The position numbers and the translations under genes were made by a program. Below, one piece after another: positions 1 to 7,609 of a stretch of DNA of 64,000 nt. How positions within the stretch are numbered: position 1 is the first letter of the stretch; the number at the start of each line of letters is the position of its first letter. Location of the stretch: the NCBI GenBank assembly GCA_017745595.1, contig WMBV01000006.1, positions 124,001-188,000 on the forward strand. The letters run 5' to 3'. The DNA comes from Bordetella petrii (GTDB lineage: Bacteria > Pseudomonadota > Gammaproteobacteria > Burkholderiales > Burkholderiaceae_B). The notes below the pieces were generated by a model that was not told where the DNA came from, ran no database searches, and worked only from the letters and a program-made list of their open reading frames with translations.

Positions 1-45
1 CCGGTCGAAGAAGGCCAGGTCATTGCCACCATCGAACAGGAGTAA
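1..45 (+). CDS. C-terminal end of a biotin carboxyl carrier / acyl-CoA carboxylase alpha subunit (partial)
   Basis: Only the last 14 codons and the TAA lie in the window. They read PVEEGQVIATIEQE, the usual ending of the biotinyl (lipoyl-like) domain that carries biotin in acyl-CoA carboxylases. The stop overlaps the start of the carboxyltransferase gene (TAATG), so the two are almost certainly translationally coupled in one operon. Whether the full protein is a stand-alone carrier or a fused biotin carboxylase cannot be seen from here. Confidence 0.7.
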   Translation, partial: PVEEGQVIATIEQE

Positions 46-1628
46 TGATGAACGCGCCCGCAGAATCTCTTGTACCCGGCATCGACGAACTGCAGTTCCG
101 CCGCGAGCTGGCGCAGCGCATGGGCGGCGAAGCCGCCGTCGAACGGCATCACAACGCCGGCAAGCTGACCGTGCGCGAACGCATCGGCTCGCTGTGCGAC
201 CACGGCAGCTTCCAGGAAGTCGGCGGCCTGGCGGGCACGGGCCGCTACGATGAACAAGGCCGCCTGCAAGGCATGACCCCGGCTCCGTACGTCATGGGCC
301 TGGCCGAAATCGATGGCCGCCCCGTCGCGATAGGCGGCGAAGACTACACCGTGCGCGGCGGCGCCAGCTGGAGCGGCGACCGGAAGAAAGGCGGCCAGGG
401 GGGCTTTGTCGAAGACCTGGCGTTGAGCTACAAGATTCCGCTGGTCAACCTGTGCGACGGCGTGGGGGGCAGCGTGACTTCGGCCGAGCGGCGCGGGCAT
501 ACTGTATTTCCGGGCGTCCATGGCTTTGAAACAGCCACCGCCCTGCTGGGCCAGGTACCGGTCATCTGCGCCGTCATGGGCACCGCGGCCGGCGGGCCCG
601 CGGGGCGCGCCATCCTGGCCCACTGGTCGCTGATGGTCAAGGGCAACAGCCAGGTCTTCGCCGCCGGCCCGCCGGTGGTGAAACGCTCGCTGGGCCAGGA
701 CATCGAGAAAGACGACCTGGGCGGCAGCAAAGTGGCCGTCGACGTGGCCGGCACCATACACGATGCCTACGCCAGCGAAGCGGAATGCTTTGCGCAGATC
801 CGCCGCTTCCTGTCGTACATGCCGCAGAATGTCTGGGAATTGCCGCCGCGCGTGTCTGCCGGCGACCCGATCGACCGGCGCGACGAAGGGCTGGCCACCA
901 TCGTGCCCCAGGACCGGCGCAAGGCATACAACATGCGCCGTCTCATCGGCATGGTGTTCGACCGCGATTCGATGTTCGAGATCCAGCCCACCTACGGCAA
1001 GGCCGTCATCACGGCACTGGCCCGGCTGGACGGTTATGTCGTGGGAGTGATCGCCAACAACCCCATGTTCTACGGGGGGGCCATCGACGCGGCCGGCGCC
1101 CGCAAGCAGACGCACTTTATCGAAATGTGCGACACCTTCCATATCCCGCTGGTATTTCTGGTGGACGTGCCGGGCTTCATGGTGGGCCGCGACGCCGAAG
1201 CCCAGGGTACCTTGCGTGACGGCATGCGCAGCGTCTTCGTCAGTCTGCAGGCCACCGTGCCGATGGCGACGGTAGTGGTGCGCAAATGCTACGGCATGGC
1301 CGGCATGGCGGCCACCGACAAGGTCGGCATCGGCCTGAAACTGGCGTGGCCCACGGCCGAATGGGGCTCTCTACCGGTCGAAGGCGGGGTCGCGGCCGCG
1401 TTCCGCCGCGAAATCGAGGCCGCCAGCGATCCCAAGCAGAAAGAGGCCGAAATCGAAGAAAAGCTGCGCCGTTTCGGCTCGCCCTTCCGCACGGCCGAGG
1501 CATTCGGCGTGGAAGACGTCATCGATCCGCGCGAGACGCGGCATTATCTGGCGCGCTTTCTCAAGGCGGCCCAAGGGTCCATGAAAATCAGCCTGGGCCC
1601 CAAGCGCAACATGGGCGTGCGTCCCTGA
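45..1628 (+). CDS. Acyl-CoA carboxylase, carboxyltransferase (beta) subunit
   Basis: A 527-residue protein of the propionyl/methylcrotonyl-CoA carboxylase beta family (Carboxyl_trans). It moves the carboxyl group from carboxybiotin to an acyl-CoA in the cytoplasm. The N-terminal half has the family signature VRERIGSLCDHGSF (about residues 45-58) and a glycine-rich acyl-CoA-binding stretch; the C-terminal half has PLVFLVDVPGF and the glycine-rich KCYGMAGMA region. Two ATGs stand in tandem at 45 and 48; the first overlaps the preceding stop. The acyl-CoA substrate cannot be told from the sequence. The flanking GntR, LysR and Bug genes suggest a catabolic role rather than fatty acid synthesis. 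Confidence 0.9.
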   Translation: MMNAPAESLVPGIDELQFRRELAQRMGGEAAVERHHNAGKLTVRERIGSLCDHGSFQEVGGLAGTGRYDEQGRLQGMTPAPYVMGLAEIDGRPVAIGGEDYTVRGGASWSGDRKKGGQGGFVEDLALSYKIPLVNLCDGVGGSVTSAERRGHTVFPGVHGFETATALLGQVPVICAVMGTAAGGPAGRAILAHWSLMVKGNSQVFAAGPPVVKRSLGQDIEKDDLGGSKVAVDVAGTIHDAYASEAECFAQIRRFLSYMPQNVWELPPRVSAGDPIDRRDEGLATIVPQDRRKAYNMRRLIGMVFDRDSMFEIQPTYGKAVITALARLDGYVVGVIANNPMFYGGAIDAAGARKQTHFIEMCDTFHIPLVFLVDVPGFMVGRDAEAQGTLRDGMRSVFVSLQATVPMATVVVRKCYGMAGMAATDKVGIGLKLAWPTAEWGSLPVEGGVAAAFRREIEAASDPKQKEAEIEEKLRRFGSPFRTAEAFGVEDVIDPRETRHYLARFLKAAQGSMKISLGPKRNMGVRP

Positions 1629-1634
1629 CGGGCG

Positions 1635-1662
1635 GCCCCGCGCCGCGGCCGCGGCGCGGGGC
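1635..1662 (+). terminator. Perfect GC hairpin after the carboxylase gene
   Basis: A perfect palindrome with 14-base arms (GCCCCGCGCCGCGG and its complement) lies seven bases after the carboxyltransferase stop. It has no T-run, so it is not a classical intrinsic terminator. It may act as a pause or Rho-assisted terminator or as an mRNA 3'-end stabiliser. Confidence 0.45.
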
Positions 1663-1671
1663 GGGGCTCGA

Positions 1672-1698
1672 TTGACGGTGGATGAGGCCGGCTAATAC
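1672..1698 (+). promoter_or_regulatory. Putative sigma70 promoter of the GntR gene
   Basis: TTGACG at 1672-1677 and TAATAC at 1693-1698 are separated by 15 bp, a short but acceptable spacing. The predicted transcript start is about 25 bases before the GntR start codon. Confidence 0.45.
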
Positions 1699-1731
1699 AC
1701 TCGCCCCCTGTACTGTTTGCTTCCCTCTGCC

Positions 1732-2451
1732 ATGGCCACTACTCCTTCGCCCCGCAAGCGGGCCACGCCGCCAGCCGACGCCGGCGCGGCTCCCGCGCGC
1801 AAGGGAAGCCGTACGGCAGGCGCCGATCTGTCGCGCGTCCTGCGCGACCGCATCGCCAAAGGCGACCTGCCGCCCGGCTCGAAACTGAACGAATACGATC
1901 TGGCGGCGGAATTCGGTATCCCGCGCACGCGCGTGCGCGATGCATTGGTGGAACTCGAACAGCGCGGACTGATCGAACGCACGCCAAATCGGGGCGCCAT
2001 GGTGGCCAAGCTGGGACCCGAGCAAGTCTTCCGCATCTACGACATCCGCGAAGTGCTCGAAGGCCTGTGCGTGAGGCTGGCCACCCTGAACACCGACCCC
2101 AGCCAATGGAAAGAACTGTACGAACACTTCCTGGGACCGGTATCGCAGGCGGTGCACGACGGCAACTTCGAGCTGTACACCGACAAGGTCAGCGCTTTCC
2201 GCGCCAAGTGCATCGAAGCCGCCGACAACCCCGAACTGACCCGCGCGCTGGACAACATCAATGAAAAAACCCAGGTGCTGATCCGGCGTATCGTCATACT
2301 GCCGGGCCGGGCCGAGGCCGGGGTGCGCCAGCAATGCGAAATCTTGAGGGCCATGTGCGAAGGCGATGCCGATCGCGCCGAAGCCATGCGCCGCGAGAAC
2401 ATCCGCGACGCCAAGGCCTGCCTGAAGCAATACCTGAAATACATTCTTTGA
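1732..2451 (+). CDS. GntR-family (FadR/FCD subfamily) transcriptional regulator
   Basis: A 239-residue regulator. After a basic Ala/Pro-rich N-terminal tail it has a winged helix-turn-helix at about residues 30-95 (LREPxG-like core LNEYDLAAEFGIPRTRVRDALVELEQRGLIERTPNRGAMV), followed by an all-helical FCD ligand-binding domain to the end. FCD domains bind organic acids and often a metal. The ATG at 1732 was preferred over upstream in-frame codons because it is close behind a plausible promoter. Position next to the carboxylase suggests control of that pathway; the ligand is unknown. Confidence 0.85.
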   Translation: MATTPSPRKRATPPADAGAAPARKGSRTAGADLSRVLRDRIAKGDLPPGSKLNEYDLAAEFGIPRTRVRDALVELEQRGLIERTPNRGAMVAKLGPEQVFRIYDIREVLEGLCVRLATLNTDPSQWKELYEHFLGPVSQAVHDGNFELYTDKVSAFRAKCIEAADNPELTRALDNINEKTQVLIRRIVILPGRAEAGVRQQCEILRAMCEGDADRAEAMRRENIRDAKACLKQYLKYIL

Positions 2452-2464
2452 ACCGGGCCGCGGC

Positions 2465-3370
2465 TCAGGGCGCCTTGAGCTGAGCGAATATCTCTCGCAC
2501 CGAATCGACCAGCGCGCCGGCGGCCGGCGCCAACGAACGATCGCGGCGCCGGTAGATGCCCAGGGTACGGCTGAGCGCCGGCTGCACCAGGGGCCGCGCC
2601 ACCAGCGTCGGATGGGCGCGCACCGGCAACGCAATGCGCGGCAGCACCGCCACGCCGAAGCCCGCTTCCAGCAGGCCGTGCACGGTCGATAAATGGGACA
2701 CCGCGGTCGACCGGCCGGGACGCGCGTGGCTGCGCGCCAGTTCGGCACGCACCATGCGATGGGTGCCGCTGGAAGTCGAGAGCTCGATCAGGTTTTCGCC
2801 ATCGAGCGCTTTCCAGGGCACCTGACGGCGCGCGGCCAGGGGATGCCCACGCTCGCACACCAGATAGAACGGGTCTTCGAACAAGGCCTCGAACAGCATG
2901 CCCTCGCCTACCGCGGACGGCTCGATGGTCAGCGCGAAATCGGCCTGCCCCGTACGCACCTGTTCGAGCACCTGCGTGGCCACATCGTCGCGGATGCCGA
3001 CTTCGACGCCGGGATAGCGCGCGGTGCAATGCAGAATGGCCTGGGGCATGACTCGCCCGGCGATCGACGAAACACACGACACCACCACGCGCCCGCGCCG
3101 CGAACGCGCCGCGTCGCCGACCTCTTGCACCAGATGATCGAAATCGGCCAGCAGCCGCGCGGCGCCCTCGACGAAAAAATGCCCCAGCTCGGTGGGCGCC
3201 ACGGACCGGGAGTTGCGATCGAACAGCACCACGCCCAGCGCCGACTCCAGTTCGTGAATGGCCAGCGACAGCGCCGGCTGCGATACATGCAGATCTTCGG
3301 CGGCGCGCCGAAAACTGCGGCGCTGGGCCACCGCCTGGGCAGCGCGCAAATGGCGCAGAGTCACATGCAT
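2465..3370 (-). CDS. LysR-family transcriptional regulator
   Basis: A 301-residue LysR regulator. Residues 1-60 form the winged helix-turn-helix (RRAAEDLHVSQPALSLAIHELESALGVVLFDR), and about 90-300 form the periplasmic-binding-protein-like effector domain. It is divergent from the YrdC-like gene at 3503 with 132 bp between, the usual arrangement for a LysR regulator and its target. It is convergent with the GntR gene, 13 bp apart. Probably regulates the 3503-5252 genes and itself; the inducer is unknown. Confidence 0.88.
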   Translation of the reverse strand: MHVTLRHLRAAQAVAQRRSFRRAAEDLHVSQPALSLAIHELESALGVVLFDRNSRSVAPTELGHFFVEGAARLLADFDHLVQEVGDAARSRRGRVVVSCVSSIAGRVMPQAILHCTARYPGVEVGIRDDVATQVLEQVRTGQADFALTIEPSAVGEGMLFEALFEDPFYLVCERGHPLAARRQVPWKALDGENLIELSTSSGTHRMVRAELARSHARPGRSTAVSHLSTVHGLLEAGFGVAVLPRIALPVRAHPTLVARPLVQPALSRTLGIYRRRDRSLAPAAGALVDSVREIFAQLKAP

Positions 3371-3395
3371 AAGAAATCCGAATCAATGGATAAGA

Positions 3396-3408
3396 ACAAT
3401 AAAATTGT
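3396..3408. promoter_or_regulatory. Candidate LysR operator in the divergent promoter region
   Basis: ACAAT-AAA-ATTGT is a perfect inverted repeat in an AT-rich patch between the LysR gene and the YrdC-like gene. Its place 26 bp from the LysR start fits an autoregulatory LysR recognition site. The assignment rests on position and symmetry only. Confidence 0.4.
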
Positions 3409-3502
3409 CTTGATCATAGACCGCCCGTACGCTACCTGCACTATCACCACGAGCCGCGCTCTCTCTCGGGAGCGCCCGGCAGGCAACAGGAGCGAAATCC
3501 CC

Positions 3503-4180
3503 ATGCATTACCCAGACACGGCCGCCGACGCGCGCAGGGCCTTCGACGCACTGCAACGAGGCGGCATCGCCATCTTTCCGGTGGACGTCGGCTATACCAT
3601 CGCGGGCGGCTCGGCCGAGTCGCTGGCGCGCATCTTCCGCGCCAAGGGACGCGCGCCCACCAAGCTGAACGCCATGGTGGGCGACATGGAAATCCACCGG
3701 CAATTGCACGTGCTGGGCGAACGGGAACGCGAGATGGTGCGCTGCATTACGGAAGGCTACGACTTGCCGCTGGGCGCCATCGCGCCCTACCGCGACGATC
3801 ACCCGCTGATCCGCCGGCTGGATCCGGCGGCGCTGGTGGGTAGTACCAAAGACGGCACCGTGGCGATGCTGCTCAATGCCGGCCCGTTCCACCGCGAGAT
3901 CTGCCGGCTGAGCCGCGAAGAAAATCATCCGATTTTCGGATCGTCGGCCAACCTGACCAATACCGGCACCAAGTTCCGGGTGGAGGATATCCCGCGCGAA
4001 CTATTGGATCTTGCCGACGTCGTGGTGGATTACGGCTTGCGCAAATACCATCATTACCGGCGCTCGGCCACCTTGATCAACTTCGCCACGCTGGAAGTCG
4101 TGCGTGTCGGGTCTTGTTATGAACTGATCGCCGACGTGCTGGCACGCCACTTCGACGTGCGACTGCCGGCAGCCGACTGA
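3503..4180 (+). CDS. Sua5/YciO/YrdC-family protein in a catabolic context
   Basis: A 225-residue single-domain YrdC-fold protein. Recognisable family pieces are GGIAIFPVDVGYTIAGG near the N-terminus (the usual motif is IxxPTxTxYGL), the RAKGRAPTKLNAM segment (usual KxR), and PIFGSSANLTNTG near residue 150 (usual SANxSG). YrdC proteins make threonylcarbamoyl-AMP for tRNA t6A modification, but this copy departs from the TsaC motifs, and its neighbours (acyl-CoA carboxylase, LysR, Bug protein) are catabolic. It is probably co-transcribed with the Bug gene 85 bp downstream. Upstream in-frame codons were ignored because they overlap the divergent LysR gene. Confidence 0.75.
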   Translation: MHYPDTAADARRAFDALQRGGIAIFPVDVGYTIAGGSAESLARIFRAKGRAPTKLNAMVGDMEIHRQLHVLGEREREMVRCITEGYDLPLGAIAPYRDDHPLIRRLDPAALVGSTKDGTVAMLLNAGPFHREICRLSREENHPIFGSSANLTNTGTKFRVEDIPRELLDLADVVVDYGLRKYHHYRRSATLINFATLEVVRVGSCYELIADVLARHFDVRLPAAD

Positions 4181-4265
4181 AAACGGCGCCCGCCATCCGG
4201 CCCGGGGCCGCCCGTGCCGGCACATCCCCAGCCCCACCCGCCAAGAGGGCACACTGGAGACAACC

Positions 4266-5252
4266 ATGCACTATCCCTCCTGCCTGTCGTCATTGCTGTC
4301 CACCGTCGTTTCGACGGCCTTGCTGATCGTCGCCCCGTCCGCGACGGCAGCCGACGCGTTTCCGTCCAAGCCAGTGCGGCTGATCGTGCCGTTCTCGGCC
4401 GGCGGCGGAACCGACATCCTGGCGCGGGATGTCGCGCCGCGACTGGCCGAGGCGCTGGGCCAGCCCGTCGTGGTCGACAACCGGGGCGGAGCCGGCGGCA
4501 ATATCGGTTCAGAGGCCGTGGCACGGGCCGAGCCGGACGGCTACACCATTCTGTTCGGCTCGAACACGCTGGCCATCAACGCCTCGCTGTACAAGAATCT
4601 GTCGTTCGACCCCCAAAAATCCTTTGCGCCCATCGGCATGGTGGCCAGCGCGCCACTGGTGCTGGTCACCAATGCCAAGCTGCCGATCAAGTCCGTGCAA
4701 GACCTGATCGCACAGGCCCGCGCCCAACCCGGAAAGCTGAACTGGAGCGCGCCGGGCAGCGGCACGCCCCATCATCTGGCCAGCGAAATCTTCAATCGCA
4801 TGACGGACGTGGACATCACCCATATCCAGTACAAAGGCGGCGGCCCGGCCATCAATGACTTGCTGGGCGGACATACGCAGGTCAGTATCCTGACCCTCTC
4901 GTCGGTCAAGCCCTTTATTGAAGAAGGCCGGCTGCGCGCGCTGGGCGTGGCCACGCCGGAGCGCAGCGCCTTGATGCCCGACCTGCCCACCATCGCGCAA
5001 GCCGGGGTGCCGGGCTACCACGTCGAGCTTTGGTATGGCCTGTTCGCCCCGGCCGGCACGCCGGAACCGGTGGTGGCCGCCCTGAACACCGCGCTCAACA
5101 AGACCCTGGCCGACCCCGCGCTGATCCAGCGTTTTCAGGACCAGGGCTACGAGCCTCGCCAGAGTTCGCCGGCGCAATTGGCCGAACAGTTGGCGCAAGA
5201 TGTCGCCCAAAGTGCCAAGGCCATCCAGGAAGCCCACATCACCGTCAATTGA
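4266..5252 (+). CDS. Bug/TctC-family periplasmic solute-binding protein
   Basis: A 328-residue exported receptor of the tripartite tricarboxylate transporter (Bug) family, greatly expanded in Bordetella. A signal peptide runs to about residue 28 (ATAADA). The family motif PSKPVRLIVPFSAGGGTDILAR follows, and DVDITHIQYKGGGPAINDLLGGH lies mid-protein. No TctA/TctB membrane partners are encoded nearby, as is usual for orphan Bug genes. Likely ligand is a carboxylate linked to the upstream carboxylase pathway, but this is inference. Confidence 0.9.
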   Translation: MHYPSCLSSLLSTVVSTALLIVAPSATAADAFPSKPVRLIVPFSAGGGTDILARDVAPRLAEALGQPVVVDNRGGAGGNIGSEAVARAEPDGYTILFGSNTLAINASLYKNLSFDPQKSFAPIGMVASAPLVLVTNAKLPIKSVQDLIAQARAQPGKLNWSAPGSGTPHHLASEIFNRMTDVDITHIQYKGGGPAINDLLGGHTQVSILTLSSVKPFIEEGRLRALGVATPERSALMPDLPTIAQAGVPGYHVELWYGLFAPAGTPEPVVAALNTALNKTLADPALIQRFQDQGYEPRQSSPAQLAEQLAQDVAQSAKAIQEAHITVN

Positions 5253-5262
5253 GCGGGTGCGC

Positions 5263-5292
5263 CAGACACAAACACGTGGTTTCCTGTACAAT
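5263..5292 (+). promoter_or_regulatory. Putative promoter of tRNA-Cys
   Basis: A good -10 hexamer TACAAT is at 5287-5292, with a weak -35 CAGACA about 18 bp upstream. The tRNA begins 24 bp after the -10. Confidence 0.4.
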
Positions 5293-5316
5293 GGCGGGCT
5301 TGGCAGTTGCTGCCCT

Positions 5317-5390
5317 GGCGCAATGGCAGAGTGGTTATGCAGCGGATTGCAAATCCGTGTACGTCGGTTCGATTCCGGCTTGCGCCTCCA
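5317..5390 (+). tRNA. tRNA-Cys (anticodon GCA)
   Basis: A 74-base cloverleaf. The acceptor stem GGCGCAA pairs with TTGCGCC, followed by the discriminator T and an encoded CCA. The anticodon arm CGGAT-TTGCAAA-type loop presents GCA, and the T-arm contains GGTTCGATTCC. It lies 64 bp after the Bug gene and has its own terminator. No integrase or direct repeat of its 3' end was seen nearby. Confidence 0.95.
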
Positions 5391-5395
5391 AGAAC

Positions 5396-5419
5396 AAGGC
5401 TCTCATCGAGAGCCTTTTT
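5396..5419 (+). terminator. Rho-independent terminator of tRNA-Cys
   Basis: GGCTCTC-ATC-GAGAGCC followed by TTTTT, starting six bases after the tRNA CCA end. Confidence 0.9.
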
Positions 5420-5424
5420 CTTTG

Positions 5425-6000
5425 TCAGGGCTCAACGTAGTTCGTCACCGGCCCATAGCTGGCGCTGCTGGGCGCCGCGGCGACCGACGTATTCTGGCGC
5501 CGGTCGGAAACCGGCTTGGCCGTCGCCGGGCACGTATGGCCCGTGGCTTCCCAGGCCAGCCGGTTTTCTTCTTCGCCGAAGCAGAAAAACCGCATGTCGG
5601 CCACCTCTTTATAGCCCAGCTTGTAGGCGGTAGCCGTGTCTTCGCGCGCATTACACGCCGAGCTCTCGGTGGCCACCGATCCCCCTATGCCGAACCCCGT
5701 TACGCCCACGCCCATCGTATTGCTTTGTCCGCAATTGTTGGCGCCGCCGAACATGCTGGGGGCCACGTAGACGTTGGGCGTCGTGGACAGGCTCTGGTGC
5801 TCGCGCTGGGAAGAGCCTTCGAAGGTGATGTTGCCCATCCCCATCTGGGCCGATACCCCTACCTGCGCCGTGCCGGACTGCGAATTGGAACTGGCATTGC
5901 CGGTTGCCGTGGAACCCGCCTGGGCTCCCGAGCTTATCGTCGTCTGGCCGTAGGCGCTGAACGTGCATAAGGCCAATGTCAAAAGTACTAGGCGTTTCAT
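5425..6000 (-). CDS. Secreted protein of unknown function, Ser/Gly/Asn-rich with a C-terminal Cys-containing domain
   Basis: A 191-residue protein. The start at 6000 gives a classic signal peptide (MKRLVLLTLALCTFSAYG, cleavage near residue 19). Residues 20-110 are low-complexity Ser/Thr/Gly/Ala/Asn. The C-terminal part has a compact motif CNAREDTATAYKLGYK followed by ADMRFFCF, and four Cys in all, which could form disulphides in the periplasm. No family was recognised with confidence. Last gene of a minus-strand accessory cluster running from 7609, separated from the previous gene by 280 bp of AT-rich DNA. It is convergent with tRNA-Cys and its terminator. Confidence 0.7.
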   Translation of the reverse strand: MKRLVLLTLALCTFSAYGQTTISSGAQAGSTATGNASSNSQSGTAQVGVSAQMGMGNITFEGSSQREHQSLSTTPNVYVAPSMFGGANNCGQSNTMGVGVTGFGIGGSVATESSACNAREDTATAYKLGYKEVADMRFFCFGEEENRLAWEATGHTCPATAKPVSDRRQNTSVAAAPSSASYGPVTNYVEP

Positions 6001-6281
6001 GATTCTTCTCCTGGAATGAAGCCACCCTATGCTGTCAGCAGGAATACCCCGCCAGATAATCATTTTTTGACCAAAATCTCGTAACAAGCAGAATACGGTG
6101 AGTTCATTTTATGGTTACATCGATTTATTTTTTTGCCACTTTGTGAGGTTTTTTATTTTTATTGAAAAAATAAAATCCAATGGCTTATTCCAAGAAAACA
6201 ACGGCTCTTATGACAGCGGCCGCATTCCGGTGATTTTCAATCCAGGCAAGCCGCGGCCCTTCTGCACATATCTGCGGCCTG
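6001..6281. other. AT-rich intergenic region with an AT hairpin
   Basis: About 280 bp with an AT content far above the rest of the window between 6090 and 6190. TTTTATTTTT at 6151-6160 faces AAAAAATAAAA at 6165-6175 as an inverted repeat. It is the sort of DNA bound by H-NS/MvaT-like proteins and probably holds the promoter of the 5425-6000 gene. No coding sequence was seen. Confidence 0.6.
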
Positions 6282-6596
6282 TCATTTCTCGTCGTCCATC
6301 GGCGGCCCGTTCTGCTTGCTGCGGATCCTCAGCTCGAGCATGGCCTCGCCATAAGCCTGCTGCAGGGCCTTGATCTGCTTTTCATAAAATTCCTTAACAT
6401 TCAACGGGTTGGATCTCAGTGCATTCTCCAGCCCGCGCTTGCCCTCGTCTACCCAGCGCTCGATCTCCGACGCCGGCAAGTCAAACGATTCGCTGGCCTC
6501 GCGCACGCTGGTCCTGCCCTGGATAATATCCATGACCAGCACGCTCTTGCGCCTGACTGTCCACCGCTTGATTTCTTCGTCAAGTTTCTCGTCCAT
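6282..6596 (-). CDS. Small helix-turn-helix protein, DUF1153/transposase-orfA-like
   Basis: A 104-residue protein. Residues about 8-55 (RWTVRRKSVLVMDIIQGRTSVREASESFDLPASEIERWVDEG) look like the helix-turn-helix of DUF1153 (the SciP regulator family) or of IS3-type OrfA proteins. The rest (LNVKEFYEKQIKALQQAYGEAMLELRIRSKQ) is strongly helical, possibly a coiled coil as in OrfA. No transposase or inverted-repeat ends are adjacent, so a complete IS is not supported. A GAGGAG ribosome site precedes a GTG-ATG doublet; the ATG at 6596 was chosen. It may regulate the neighbouring secreted-protein genes. Confidence 0.65.
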   Translation of the reverse strand: MDEKLDEEIKRWTVRRKSVLVMDIIQGRTSVREASESFDLPASEIERWVDEGKRGLENALRSNPLNVKEFYEKQIKALQQAYGEAMLELRIRSKQNGPPMDDEK

Positions 6597-6623
6597 CACC
6601 AGCGCTCCTCATATAGCCTAGTG

Positions 6624-6652
6624 TGCCCGGCGGCATATAAACCGGCCGGGCA
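6624..6652. repeat. Hairpin between 6748-7146 gene and the HTH gene
   Basis: TGCCCGGC and GCCGGGCA form an inverted repeat around a 13-base loop, followed on the plus strand by an A/T-rich stretch with four-base TTAT repeats (6674-6692). It may end or attenuate the upstream minus-strand transcript. Confidence 0.4.
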
Positions 6653-6747
6653 TGTAACTGATTAAGCTTGGTTGATTATTTATTTATTTATTCTGTAGTA
6701 ACTATCCAGCGTGGCTGCATAGCCTTCGGGCTCAACCCCAGAAGCAA

Positions 6748-7146
6748 TCAATACCCTGCCTGGCGGCTGAATTCGAGCCATTGCCAGCCCAGCGGCAACA
6801 GCACGGGATAGGCCGTGGCGGGGTAAGTGGGCAATAGCCGCGCGCGAACCAGCCAGTAATCGCGGAGCCGGTGATCGTCTTCGATCGGCACTTGGGCGAA
6901 GCTTTTGAACCTGCCGCCGGCCTCGGGCCGGCAATCCGGAAAACCGCCTCGAGCCAGGGAAAACTCCTGCTCGGCCGGCGACATGGCCGGAAACGACGTG
7001 GCGAACGGCTGCGTGCGCGCATCGACGGCCGGCGCGCAAATCGCCGTCAGCTCAGTCCCCGCCGCGGAATCGGCGGCCCATGCCCCCTGGAACGGCAGCA
7101 CAACGGCCGCCAGCCAAATCAAGATCGACCCGAGCACAGATTTCAT
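6748..7146 (-). CDS. Secreted protein of unknown function
   Basis: A 132-residue protein. Starting at 7146 gives a signal peptide (MKSVLGSILIWLAAVVLPFQGAWA, cleavage near residue 24). The mature part has two Cys (TAICAPAV, FPDCRPEA) that could pair, and a C-terminal aromatic stretch (LLPLGWQWLEFSRQAGY). No homologous family was recognised. Upstream in-frame codons would add an Ala-rich leader overlapping the next gene and were not used. It sits 67 bp behind the Gly-rich gene, across a strong hairpin, so it is probably expressed at a lower level from the same transcript. Confidence 0.6.
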   Translation of the reverse strand: MKSVLGSILIWLAAVVLPFQGAWAADSAAGTELTAICAPAVDARTQPFATSFPAMSPAEQEFSLARGGFPDCRPEAGGRFKSFAQVPIEDDHRLRDYWLVRARLLPTYPATAYPVLLPLGWQWLEFSRQAGY

Positions 7147-7160
7147 GAGAGTTCTCCTGC

Positions 7161-7187
7161 GTGCGGGGAAGCAAATCTTCCCCGCAC
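7161..7187 (-). promoter_or_regulatory. Perfect intergenic hairpin between two secreted-protein genes
   Basis: GTGCGGGGAAG and CTTCCCCGCAC are perfect 11-base arms around a 5-base loop, located between the Gly-rich gene (stop at 7214) and the next gene (start 7146). Without a T-run on either strand it is more likely a 3' stabiliser or attenuator of the upstream message than a full terminator. Confidence 0.55.
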
Positions 7188-7213
7188 GACGGGGATCGGC
7201 TTTGGCAGACGGC

Positions 7214-7609
7214 TTACCAGCTCCAGCCGCCGAAACCGATATTGCCGACGTTGCCGCCAGCGCCGCTGGTGTAGTCGCTTCCGGCCGAGCCCGAGGTTCC
7301 GCCGATGGCGAATCCATTCGTGAAGCCGCCACCCACCGAGGTATTGACAGCGCCGCCGTTGGCGTAGGTGGTGGTGCCCTGCGGCGACAGCGCCACGCCG
7401 GAGTTCGCGCTGGTGGAGCTGGTGGCCGTGGTGCCCTGCACCGCTACGCCCGGTCCCATCGAGCCGCTGCCGCTGCTGGCCATCGAGCCGCCCTGCGTTC
7501 CCGAGTTGGCCGAACCGGCTCCGATAAAGCCGCCGATCGCGAAACCGGCCGCATGCGCCATACCAATAGAGCTTACGGCCAGGGCCGCTGCCAAAAGTGC
7601 TTTCTTCAT
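7214..7609 (-). CDS. Small Gly/Ser-rich secreted protein with GFAIGG repeats
   Basis: A 131-residue protein. The signal peptide is MKKALLAAALAVSSIGMAHA, and the mature part is dominated by Gly, Ser, Ala, Thr and Asn with no Cys. The sequence GFAIGGFIGAGSANSGTQGG near the mature N-terminus recurs as GFAIGGTSGSAGSDYTSGAGG near residue 105, and it ends GNIGFGGWSW. The composition is like self-assembling fibre subunits, but no curli (CsgA) or Fap repeat is present and no CsgG-like exporter is nearby. First gene of the minus-strand cluster with a ribosome site (AGGAGG) before the ATG. Confidence 0.65.
   Translation of the reverse strand: MKKALLAAALAVSSIGMAHAAGFAIGGFIGAGSANSGTQGGSMASSGSGSMGPGVAVQGTTATSSTSANSGVALSPQGTTTYANGGAVNTSVGGGFTNGFAIGGTSGSAGSDYTSGAGGNVGNIGFGGWSW

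Noticed and set aside
5317-5390. tRNA-Cys as the integration site of the 5.4-7.6 kb cluster
   Set aside because: No integrase and no repeated tRNA 3' end could be found downstream.
6282-6596. The HTH gene as part of an insertion sequence
   Set aside because: No transposase gene, terminal inverted repeats or target duplication were found around it.
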